Assembly: GCA_910586735.1 (NCBI GenBank)
Contig: CAJUJW010000075.1
Coordinates: 1-10,937 of the forward strand
Source of the DNA: an uncultured Oscillibacter sp.
GTDB taxonomy: Bacteria; Bacillota; Clostridia; Oscillospirales; Oscillospiraceae
Length of the DNA: 10,937 nucleotides
Direction: 5' to 3'
Numbering within the stretch: the first letter of the stretch is position 1; each line of letters starts with the position of its first letter. Below are positions 1 to 5,159 of the stretch, piece by piece. A program made the translations under genes and the position numbers. A model generated the notes under the pieces. The model saw nothing but the letters and a program-made list of their open reading frames with translations. It was not told the origin of the DNA and searched no databases.

Positions 1-564
1 GAGCAGTTCGCCCGCCTGCCGGGCATCGGCGGCAAGTCCGCCCAGCGGCTGGCCTTCTTCGTCCTGGGCCTCCCGGAGGCCGAGGCCAAGGACTTCGCCG
101 GCGCGATCCTGGACGCCAAGCGCAGCATCACCTGCTGCCCCGTGTGCCAGAACTTTACCAGCGGCGGCCTCTGCCCCATCTGCGCCTCCCCTAAGCGGGA
201 CGGAAGCGTCGTCTGCGTGGTGGCCGACCCCAGGGACGTGGCCGCCATTGAGCGCAGCCGGGAGTACAACGGACACTACCACGTCCTCCACGGCGTCATC
301 TCCCCCATGAACCGGGTGGGGCCCGACGATTTGGCCATCAAGCCCCTGCTGGAGCGGGTCTCCAAGGGGGAGGTCCAGGAGGTCATCATGGCCACCAACC
401 CCGACACCGAGGGAGAGGCCACCGCCATGTATATCGCCCGGCTCCTGAAGCCCTTCGGCGTCCGGGTGACCCGGCTGGCCTACGGCATCCCCGTGGGGGG
501 ACACCTGGAGTTCGCCGACGAGGCTACCCTCACCCGGGCCCTGGAGGGGCGGCGGGAGATTTGA
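1..564 (+). CDS. recR: Recombination protein RecR, 5'-truncated by the window edge
   Basis: RecR works with RecO (and RecF) to load RecA on single-stranded DNA during gap repair in the cytoplasm. The frame is open from base 1 and ends at TGA 562-564, giving 187 residues; the family is about 198-200 long, so only about a dozen N-terminal residues are missing. Visible in order: the helix-hairpin-helix segment (LPGIGGKSAQRLAF, bases 22-63); a four-cysteine zinc finger (CPVC at about 136-147 and CPIC at about 172-183); the Toprim domain beginning VVCVVADPRDVAAIE (about 211-255) with ATNPDTEGEATA (about 391-426); and the C-terminal LEGRREI. The wording closely follows Bacillus-type RecR (YNGHYHVLHG, ISPM, GPDD). 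The Toprim position that is Glu in E. coli RecR is Ala here; from memory this position also varies in Bacillus, so it is not evidence of inactivity. In many Firmicutes recR follows dnaX and ybaB, which would lie outside the window. Confidence 0.97.
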   Translation, partial: EQFARLPGIGGKSAQRLAFFVLGLPEAEAKDFAGAILDAKRSITCCPVCQNFTSGGLCPICASPKRDGSVVCVVADPRDVAAIERSREYNGHYHVLHGVISPMNRVGPDDLAIKPLLERVSKGEVQEVIMATNPDTEGEATAMYIARLLKPFGVRVTRLAYGIPVGGHLEFADEATLTRALEGRREI

Positions 565-565
565 C

Positions 566-594
566 TTGACAGGGCGGCGGGATGCCGCTATAAT
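566..594 (+). promoter_or_regulatory. Consensus sigma-70/SigA promoter for an antisense RNA
   Basis: TTGACA at 566-571 and TATAAT at 589-594, separated by exactly 17 bases, match the vegetative consensus at all twelve positions. The -35 box starts one base after the recR stop codon. The predicted start is near 601. No protein-coding frame with a ribosome binding site follows on the + strand, so the likely product is the small RNA described at 601-691. A perfect promoter in front of a non-coding stretch facing a small - strand gene is the usual layout of a type I antitoxin promoter. Confidence 0.85.
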
Positions 595-600
595 GCAGAT

Positions 601-691
601 ACAAGGACGCCGCAGCAATTGCGGCTGGCCCTGTCAGTTTAGCGTTTCAGAATAGAAACCGTCACCGGCCAGGGTGGCGGTTTCTGCGTTT
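601..691 (+). ncRNA. Predicted antisense RNA (type I antitoxin candidate)
   Basis: Inferred from the consensus promoter just upstream. From base 601 the RNA folds into two stem-loops. The 5' one spans 601-634: ACAAGG pairs with CCCTGT through one G-U, then a small internal loop, then GCCGCA/TGCGGC around a GCAAT loop. The 3' one spans 654-685: a 13-bp stem AGAAACCGTCACC/GGTGGCGGTTTCT with one G-U and a GGCCAG loop. The moderately T-rich GCGTTTGATT after it could act as an intrinsic terminator near 691, giving roughly 90 nt. The RNA is fully complementary to the last eight or so codons and the 3' untranslated part of the small peptide gene on the - strand, consistent with translation block or RNase III decay of that mRNA. 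The start and end are predictions; the T-tract is imperfect. Confidence 0.55.
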
Positions 692-739
692 GATTACGAT
701 CGTTACCGTAAAGGCACCGATATGTACCGTAATACGCAT
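662..739 (-). CDS. 25-residue peptide, candidate type I toxin
   Basis: ATG at 739-737 runs 25 codons to TGA at 664-662. The ribosome binding site reads AGGGGGTGA (754-746), close to the ideal AAGGAGGTGA, six bases from the ATG, so real translation is likely. The first 16 residues MRITVHIGAFTVTIVI are mostly beta-branched and hydrophobic; the last nine, KRRNRHPGR, are strongly basic. A short hydrophobic segment plus a basic tail is the common build of membrane-active type I toxins, although this hydrophobic run is short for a classical membrane helix. It does not match TxpA, BsrG, Fst or Hok in sequence. The 3' end of the gene lies inside the hairpin shared with the opposing RNA. The hairpin at 601-634, read on this strand, could end the mRNA. 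A weak promoter candidate lies at 808-835. The function is inferred from layout only. Confidence 0.6.
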   Translation of the reverse strand: MRITVHIGAFTVTIVIKRRNRHPGR

Positions 740-807
740 ACAGCCTCACCCCCTTTCGGAGGAGCCGGCCAGCCGCCCAACCTAGTTGCTACGACATCCT
801 TGCAGTC

Positions 808-835
808 AGAATACCACAGGGTTTGACAAAAGCAA
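808..835 (-). promoter_or_regulatory. Weak candidate promoter for the 25-residue peptide gene
   Basis: On the - strand an extended -10 (TGG followed by TATTCT, TATTCT at 813-808) has a poor -35 TTGCTT at 835-830 with 16-base spacing. The predicted start near 801 leaves a leader of about 60 bases before the ATG. The -35 lies inside the terminator of the upstream surface-protein gene, so low-level read-through could also feed this gene. The match is weak, unlike the consensus antisense promoter opposite. Confidence 0.25.
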
Positions 836-866
836 GTCCCGGCGCTCTTGCGCCGGGACTTGCTTT
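829..866 (-). terminator. Strong intrinsic terminator of the SLH glycosidase gene
   Basis: A perfect 17-bp stem (829-845 with 850-866) closed by a four-base loop TCTT. Read on the - strand it is followed by a TTTTGTC run, a good rho-independent terminator about 40 bases after the stop codon of the 906-3962 gene. On the + strand the stem ends in GCTTTCATT, so it may also stop read-through from recR. Confidence 0.9.
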
Positions 867-905
867 CATTCATACAGCAAAGGGATTTTCACAGCGGGGC
901 GGCTC

Positions 906-3900
906 TCACAGCATGGTGTACAGAATCTTCGCCATCTGGCCCCGGGTGATGTTGGCCTGGGGACGGAAGGTGCCGTCGGCGTAGCCGCTGAGGATGCCCT
1001 GGGCCACCATGGTGCGGATGTAGAAGGCGGCGTAGGTGGGAATCTGGGCCGCGTCGGTGAAGGTCAGGTCCGCCAGGGCGTAGCCCTTCTCCTGGGTGCG
1101 GCCGATCATGGCCGCCGCCTGGGCCCGGGTCAGGTTCCCGGAGGGGTTGAAGTACAGCTTGCCGCCCTTCCCCTGGGTGCCCGTGACCACGCCCTCGGCG
1201 TACAGCGCCCGGGCGGCGGGCAGGGCCCGCTCGGGGATCTTATCCAGGTCCGCGAAGGGCAGGGCCACCTGGGCGTACTTGGCCTCGTCCAGCCGCAGGG
1301 CGTTGTACAGCATGACGGCGAAGTCCAGCCGGGTCAGCAGGGCGTCGGGGCGGAAGGTGCCGTCGTCATAGCCCCCGGTGATGCCCCGGTCGTAGAGGAA
1401 GTCGCAGTAGTCCGCGCCCCAATACTCCGCCGTGTCGCTGAACCTGCGCTCCGTGACGCCGGAGGCGGGGATGTCCACGGAGGCCCGGCTGATGTTGCCG
1501 GAGTAGTCCTTGGCCTTGACGGTGACCCGGCTGAGCCCCTCCTGGGGGGCGGGGAGGGTCACGGTGAAGCGGCCCGTGGCGGGCTCGTAGATGCCGCCGG
1601 TGGTGATGCTGATCCGGTCCGCCGGGAGGATGCCGTCCGCCCCGTCGGAGATGGAGCCGGTGACAGTCCAGGTCTCCTGGTCCAGCTCCGCCGTGATGGC
1701 GGGGGCGGCGGTGTCCACAATGCCGTCAAAGGCGGCCACCAGCTGGTCCAGGTAGATGACGCCGGTCCCCGTGCCGTCCACCGCCAGACCCCGGAGGGTG
1801 ATGCCCGACGTCAGGTTGTTCACGGACACCTGCTTCCAGCCGGAGACGTCCAGGGTGGTCAGGGGCAGGGTCTGGACCTCCTCCTCGCCGATGGAGTAGA
1901 GCAGGGACAGGGTGTTGCCGGAGCCGTTGCTGTCCACCCAGAGGTTCAGGCCCGTGTAGGGCTCCTTCAGAACGGCGGGCTGAACCGTGGCGTGCCACTG
2001 GGCGGAGCCCTCGGTGAGGTCGTACTCCAGCTTGCCGGAGGCCTTGCCGTAGCGGACGTAGTTCCCGTCCCGGTTCAGGCTGAAGGAGGCCCGCTCGCCG
2101 GAGCCCCGGAAGATGGTGGTCTCGCCCTCGAAGTCCTCCAGGGTCTCCAGGTGCCGGTCGGAGACGGTCACGTCAATTGTGGCGCTCTGGGTTCCGGCGG
2201 AGACGGTGATCTTCCCCGTGCCCAGGGCCGTGGCCGTGAAGAGGCCGTTTTGGTCAATGGTTCCGATGTCCCCCTCCAGGGACCAGGTGAAGGCCGCCGG
2301 GTCCGCCTTCAGGGGCAGATGCTTGTAGGCGGCGGAGCCGTGGAGCTGGACGGAGCTGTCCGGCGCGGCGGTGAGGGAGGTGATGATGGCGTTCTGGTCG
2401 TCCCGGACGGCCACGGCGTCCGGCGCGGTGACGGCGTGGACCACGGCGGAGCCCCGGCTTCCGCCGCCCTCGGCGGTGACGGTGATGTCCCCGCCCTCCA
2501 GGGGGGTGATCAGCGTGCTGCCCGAGAGGGCCCCGGCGGAGGCGGTGAGGTCATAGCGCTGGTTCATGGGGATGAAGTTGGTGTCGATGGCGGCGGCGGA
2601 GATTTCCGCGCTGCTGCCCGCCAGGACATAGGCGTTGTCGGCGCTGACGTGGAAGTGACTCAGCTGCCCGGTGGGCTGGTTGGAGGCCACCAGGAAGACC
2701 TGGTTGCTGACGGACCGCTCCACCCGGTCGGAGGGCTGGTTGATCCGCTCGGCCGCCAGGTCCGTGGGCTGGGTGGCGGTCAGGGTGGTGGACCCGCCGC
2801 CGTCCAGGCACAGGCCGGTGACGCAGCCCAGCTCGATGAGCCGCCGGGCCACCTGGTCCATGGTGGCCCCGATGGAGTGGCCGGACTTCCGGCCGTCGAT
2901 GGTGTAGAAGATCAAGCTGCCGTCATAGCGCTGGCCGATGGCGGTGCGGGGGGCGGTCCCGGTGGGCAGGCCGGAGACGGCCCGGCCGTTCTCCACCAGA
3001 GAGTACAGGCTGCCCACGGCGTAGGCCACGTCGTTCCAGGCGGGGTCCGCCGGGGTGAGGGTGAGGGTCAGCGCCGCCCCGGCGGGGATGGCCCGGAGGC
3101 TGTTCAGGGTCTCCTCCCCGGCGTTCAGGTTGGCGGAGAGGACCACCTGATTGGGTTCCAGGACGGTGGCGGTTTCCGTCTCCGCCACCCGCTGAACCAG
3201 GAGGGTGGTGGTCCCGCCCAGGGCGAAGGACCCCTCCAGGACGGTGCAGATCACGTCCACGCCGGGCTGGGTGGAGCCGGTGGAGTGGGCGGCGTTGAAG
3301 TCGTAGGTGTAGAGATAGATGCCGGACTCCGTCCGGGCCTTGTTGAAGGCCCTGGGCCAGAGGGTGACCTGGTCCCCCTGGACGGGGGCGGTCAGGGGAT
3401 TCCCGTCCTGGTCCAGCAGGGGGCTGCCCAGCTCGTCCAGCAGGGGCCCGCCCTCCCCATTGCCGGGGGCGCCGTAGCGCAGGCTCATGGTGACGGCGGG
3501 CTTGCCCAGGACGGCGGTGCCGTCAGCCCGGAAGCCGATGGCGTGATAGCCCCCGTCGCTGGAGCGCAGCTGCCCCTGGGTGACCACAATGCCGATGGGC
3601 AGGCCGTTGTTCACATTGTAGAAGTCCCCGTTGATTCCGGCCACCACCCGCCAGCCCTGCTCCTCCAGGGCCTTGGCGGTGTTGGAGACGGAACTGCGGT
3701 CCGTCAGGACGCCGCCGTAGGTGACGATGGGGGTGACGGAGGCGTTGGGGGTGTATGTAATCAGGTTTTCCGTCCGGTAGTCGGAACTGACCGAGCTCCA
3801 GAAGACGTTGGTGGAGAGCTGGGTCTCCCGGTTCAGCAGGGTGTCCGTGGCGGTGAGGTCGTCCCCCATGGCCTCGGAGGCCAGGGCGGGGGAAACCGTC

Positions 3901-3962
3901 AGCGCCGCCAGCAGGGAGAGACTCAGCAGCAGGGACAGCGCTCTGGGAAAGATTCGTTTCAT
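906..3962 (-). CDS. Secreted phosphodiester glycosidase-domain protein with Ig-like and three SLH domains
   Basis: A 1018-residue surface protein. I chose ATG at 3962-3960 because GGAGG sits six bases upstream and the product begins with a signal peptide (MKRIFPRALSLLLSLSLL, cleavage probably after ALA near residue 28); the frame stays open 49 codons further upstream, but those lack a signal and a binding site. Residues about 75-425 form an NAGPA-type phosphodiester glycosidase domain: INGDFYNV (110-117), RTAIG (339-343) and LDGGGSTT (386-393) are its hallmark blocks. Residues about 435-602 hold Ig-like (Big_2-type) modules, about 605-748 a jelly-roll-like region resembling carbohydrate-binding modules, and about 750-833 another Ig-like module. 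Three SLH repeats close the protein (about 839-880, 901-945 and 966-1010), with GYDDGTFRP and GYADGTFRP. Known SLH domains tether proteins to secondary cell-wall polymers. The substrate, perhaps a capped phosphodiester sugar of wall polymer or host glycan, is unknown. Confidence 0.9.
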   Translation of the reverse strand: MKRIFPRALSLLLSLSLLAALTVSPALASEAMGDDLTATDTLLNRETQLSTNVFWSSVSSDYRTENLITYTPNASVTPIVTYGGVLTDRSSVSNTAKALEEQGWRVVAGINGDFYNVNNGLPIGIVVTQGQLRSSDGGYHAIGFRADGTAVLGKPAVTMSLRYGAPGNGEGGPLLDELGSPLLDQDGNPLTAPVQGDQVTLWPRAFNKARTESGIYLYTYDFNAAHSTGSTQPGVDVICTVLEGSFALGGTTTLLVQRVAETETATVLEPNQVVLSANLNAGEETLNSLRAIPAGAALTLTLTPADPAWNDVAYAVGSLYSLVENGRAVSGLPTGTAPRTAIGQRYDGSLIFYTIDGRKSGHSIGATMDQVARRLIELGCVTGLCLDGGGSTTLTATQPTDLAAERINQPSDRVERSVSNQVFLVASNQPTGQLSHFHVSADNAYVLAGSSAEISAAAIDTNFIPMNQRYDLTASAGALSGSTLITPLEGGDITVTAEGGGSRGSAVVHAVTAPDAVAVRDDQNAIITSLTAAPDSSVQLHGSAAYKHLPLKADPAAFTWSLEGDIGTIDQNGLFTATALGTGKITVSAGTQSATIDVTVSDRHLETLEDFEGETTIFRGSGERASFSLNRDGNYVRYGKASGKLEYDLTEGSAQWHATVQPAVLKEPYTGLNLWVDSNGSGNTLSLLYSIGEEEVQTLPLTTLDVSGWKQVSVNNLTSGITLRGLAVDGTGTGVIYLDQLVAAFDGIVDTAAPAITAELDQETWTVTGSISDGADGILPADRISITTGGIYEPATGRFTVTLPAPQEGLSRVTVKAKDYSGNISRASVDIPASGVTERRFSDTAEYWGADYCDFLYDRGITGGYDDGTFRPDALLTRLDFAVMLYNALRLDEAKYAQVALPFADLDKIPERALPAARALYAEGVVTGTQGKGGKLYFNPSGNLTRAQAAAMIGRTQEKGYALADLTFTDAAQIPTYAAFYIRTMVAQGILSGYADGTFRPQANITRGQMAKILYTML

Positions 3963-4076
3963 AGGGTTCCTCCATACTTGTCCAGGGTGAGTATTTTCCA
4001 CCTTACCACAATCCGGGGAAAAAGTAAATGATAAATCGTGAACAAAATCCGGTGGGGAATCCAGAATTTTCCATAC

Positions 4077-4105
4077 TGGACAAGGGCGCGCTTTCGCGCT
4101 ATGAT
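4077..4105 (+). promoter_or_regulatory. Promoter of the ferredoxin gene
   Basis: TGGACA (4077-4082) and TATGAT (4100-4105) each match the SigA consensus at five of six positions, with a 17-base spacer. The predicted start is near 4112, leaving a short leader that contains the AAAGGAGG ribosome binding site. The 3' part of the spacer (4086-4099) is a small perfect inverted repeat GCGCG-CTTT-CGCGC. Confidence 0.75.
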
Positions 4106-4136
4106 ACATAGAGAGAACGCAAAGGAGGAACTGCCA

Positions 4137-4319
4137 GTGACCGTCGCCGTCGATTCCGGGCGCTGCATCGCCTGCGGCATGTGCGCCTACGCCGCGCCGG
4201 AGGTCTTCCGCGTCGTCGGAAGGTCCTCCACCGTCATCGCCCAGCCGGAGGGGAAAAATCCCAAGGTCCGGGACGCCGCCAATGGGTGCCCCGTAAACGC
4301 CATCCGGGTGGAGGGATAA
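4137..4319 (+). CDS. Small single [4Fe-4S] ferredoxin
   Basis: A 60-residue cytoplasmic electron carrier. The GTG at 4137 is preferred: AAAGGAGG at 4121-4128 lies eight bases upstream, the residues from here cover the usual ferredoxin length, and the in-frame ATG 33 codons upstream would start before the promoter. Cluster ligands are visible as C10-x2-C13-x2-C16 (CIACGMC) and C51 followed by Pro (GCPVNAI), the standard pattern for one [4Fe-4S] cluster. The middle (PEVFRV, then an acidic and proline-bearing stretch) fits the one-cluster ferredoxins of anaerobic Firmicutes and Thermotogae rather than the two-cluster clostridial type. It stands alone between its own promoter and terminator, so the redox partner cannot be read from context. 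It diverges from the SLH protein gene. Confidence 0.92.
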   Translation: MTVAVDSGRCIACGMCAYAAPEVFRVVGRSSTVIAQPEGKNPKVRDAANGCPVNAIRVEG

Positions 4320-4326
4320 GGGGATA

Positions 4327-4369
4327 AAAAGGGAAGCCCCGGCCGGATTCCGGCCGGGGCTTCCCTTTT
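4327..4369. terminator. Bidirectional terminator between ferredoxin and the 57-residue gene
   Basis: A perfect 20-bp stem (4327-4346 with 4350-4369) with a three-base loop. On the + strand the stem ends in CCCTTTTA just after the ferredoxin stop; on the - strand it ends in CCCTTTTTATC. Its right foot overlaps the stop codon of the - strand 57-residue gene by two bases, so it probably ends both convergent transcripts. Confidence 0.9.
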
Positions 4370-4541
4370 ACTGATAGCGGTACCGTTGGGCCGTGTAGCC
4401 GTCGATGCAGCTTTGAAAGAGCTCGTAGCTGTGAAACTCCAGAAGCTGATAGCCCGGGGCCTTGTGGAAGGACACCACCCGCCGCCGGGTATCCACCCAC
4501 ACCCGCCAGACCCGGCCTTCCTCTTTTTTTCTCGTGGGCAA
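4368..4541 (-). CDS. 57-residue hypothetical protein, TTG start, divergent to XRE regulator
   Basis: A small gene with start TTG 4541-4539 and stop TAA 4370-4368. AAGGGGG lies six bases before the TTG, no ATG or GTG is available in frame before the upstream TAG, and a good promoter (4578-4606) ends about 30 bases upstream; together these support translation. The N-terminal third is basic (PTRKKEEGRVWRVW), followed by VDTRRRVVSFH and a C-terminal part rich in aromatic residues ending in TAQRYRYQ. No signal peptide or membrane segment is present, and one cysteine (C45) is seen. I do not recognise the family. It diverges from a small XRE repressor and its promoter overlies an operator that the repressor probably binds, so it could be the regulated partner of that repressor. 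Whether it is a toxin, an anti-repressor or something else cannot be told from sequence. Confidence 0.65.
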   Translation of the reverse strand: MPTRKKEEGRVWRVWVDTRRRVVSFHKAPGYQLLEFHSYELFQSCIDGYTAQRYRYQ

Positions 4542-4577
4542 CGCGATCCCCCTTCCCCCCGCTGTGCGGTCTTCTCC

Positions 4578-4606
4578 ATTCTATGCGATTTTCGTATAAA
4601 AATCAA
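4578..4606 (-). promoter_or_regulatory. Promoter of the 57-residue gene
   Basis: On the - strand TTGATT (4606-4601) and TAGAAT (4583-4578) are separated by 17 bases; the -10 matches five of six and the -35 four of six consensus positions. The predicted start is near 4571, about 30 bases before the TTG. The spacer contains the first quasi-palindromic operator, so repressor binding would block it directly. Confidence 0.65.
4583..4597. promoter_or_regulatory. Operator 1, likely XRE repressor site
   Basis: ATGCGA-TTT-TCGTAT is a quasi-palindrome with five of six paired half-site positions. It lies in the spacer of the leftward promoter. A near-identical copy is found 25 bp further on, centre to centre. 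The site is AT-rich within GC-rich surroundings. Assignment to the adjacent XRE protein is inferred from position. Confidence 0.6.
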
Positions 4607-4607
4607 T

Positions 4608-4622
4608 ATGCAATTTTCGCAT
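4608..4622. promoter_or_regulatory. Operator 2, likely XRE repressor site
   Basis: ATGCAA-TTT-TCGCAT is the second copy of the site (13 of 15 bases the same as operator 1). It ends five bases before TAAAAT (4627-4632), the best -10 candidate for the rightward XRE gene, although no good -35 is seen. That arrangement fits autorepression. The combined half-site consensus is ATGCGA-N3-TCGCAT. Confidence 0.55.
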
Positions 4623-4669
4623 ATCCTAAAATAGAGAAGATTCGGGAGGGCGGGAAAGGGGAAAGTGCC

Positions 4670-4900
4670 ATGTACCAGAGGCTGCGGGACCTGCGGGAGG
4701 ACCGGGACCTTCCCCAGCGGACCCTGGCGGAGCTGCTCCACGTGTCCCAGGCGACCTATTCCCGCTATGAGAGCGGGGGGCTGGACATTCCCAGCGGGGC
4801 GCTGATCGCGCTGGCGGGGTTTTACCGCACCAGCGTGGATTATCTGCTGGGGCTGACGGAGGACCCCAGGCCCTACCGGCAGAGGAGCCGTCAGCCATAA
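4670..4900 (+). CDS. Small XRE-family (Cro/CI-type) transcriptional regulator
   Basis: A 76-residue DNA-binding protein consisting almost entirely of one HTH_3 domain. The ATG at 4670 is chosen because AAAGGGG (4655-4661) lies eight bases upstream and LRDLREDRDLPQRTLAELL begins right after it, the normal start for this family; the in-frame upstream ATG at 4583 lies inside operator 1. Residues 5-25 make helix 1 and helix 2, QATYSRYESGG (about 27-37) is the recognition-helix region, and IPSGALIALAGFY followed by DYLLGLTE (about 57-64) is the typical end of the domain. There is no C-terminal effector or protease domain, so it is probably a simple dimeric repressor. It diverges from the 57-residue gene with two tandem operators between them, which predicts autorepression plus control of that neighbour. 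Confidence 0.9.
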   Translation: MYQRLRDLREDRDLPQRTLAELLHVSQATYSRYESGGLDIPSGALIALAGFYRTSVDYLLGLTEDPRPYRQRSRQP

Positions 4901-4957
4901 AGACGGTCCCCCGCGCCCAACAACGTAAAATGGAAAAGGGCCCCTTTCGAAGGGGGC

Positions 4958-4993
4958 CTCAGGCTGGCGAAAAAGTCTTTTCGCCAGCCTGAG
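4958..4993 (+). terminator. 16-bp stem-loop inside the repeat element, possible XRE terminator
   Basis: A perfect stem CTCAGGCTGGCGAAAA with its complement (4978-4993) around an AGTC loop. It lies about 60 bases after the XRE stop. The following bases GAGCAAGTTTTC give only a delayed, short T-run, so terminator function is uncertain. A second stem-loop (4995-5029, 13 bp, nine-base loop) follows directly. Confidence 0.4.
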
Positions 4994-5121
4994 CAAGTTT
5001 TCAGAACCCGTGGGAAGTTCTGAAAACTTATGATTGAAAACGAAAGGAACCCCCTCCTGGGTTCCTCTCGTAGCTCTCTTCCTTCCCGTCGAATTAGTTT
5101 TCCATGTTTTTCGACAAGCTG

Positions 5122-5144
5122 AGGGCCCCTTTCGAAGGGGCCCT
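5122..5144 (-). terminator. Stem-loop after tex, possible terminator
   Basis: AGGGCCCCTT-TCG-AAGGGGCCCT forms a perfect 10-bp stem with a three-base loop, about 15 bases past the tex stop codon. Read on the - strand it is followed by CAGCTTGTCG, without a real T-tract; on the + strand it is followed by TTCTCATGTGCTTTTTT. Position suggests an end to the tex message, but the hairpin also belongs to the right end of the repeat element. Confidence 0.4.
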
Positions 5145-5159
5145 TTCTCATGTGCTTTT

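Larger units (their letters stand above)
4931..5149. repeat. Hairpin-rich MITE-like element with imperfect 45-bp terminal inverted repeats
   Basis: The two ends, about 4931-4975 and 5105-5149, are inverted copies of each other with roughly 37 of 45 bases the same by eye. Each contains a run TTTTTCG, then CTGAGG or its variant, and a near-perfect palindrome built from GGGCCCCTT and AAGGGGCCC. Between and within the ends are further stem-loops: 16 bp at 4958-4993, 13 bp at 4995-5029, and 8 bp at 5045-5066. No protein-coding gene is present in 4901-5159. The element fills the gap between convergent XRE and tex, and its hairpins may serve as terminators for both. No target-site duplication is obvious. 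Whether it occurs elsewhere in the genome cannot be seen here. Confidence 0.55.

Noticed and set aside
211..255. Ala instead of Glu in the RecR Toprim motif as a sign of inactivity
   Set aside because: From memory, Firmicutes RecR proteins vary at this site and the rest of the protein is well conserved, so it is not convincing evidence of a defect.
786..4031. 1081-codon open frame on the + strand opposite the SLH glycosidase gene
   Set aside because: Its translation is low-complexity (Gly, Val, Gln, His, Asp rich) with no domain, and it mirrors the real gene. It arises from GC-biased third positions.
3963..4109. 49-codon upstream extension of the SLH glycosidase gene
   Set aside because: The extension would put the signal peptide in the interior, has no ribosome binding site, and overlaps the ferredoxin promoter; the GGAGG-preceded ATG at 3962 fits better.
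4038..4136. ATG start 33 codons upstream for the ferredoxin
   Set aside because: It lies before the predicted promoter and the added residues do not belong to a ferredoxin; GTG 4137 has an AAAGGAGG site.
4931..5149. CRISPR array made of the repeated GGGCCCCTT hairpins
   Set aside because: There are only two main repeat copies, arranged as inverted ends, without regular spacers or cas genes.
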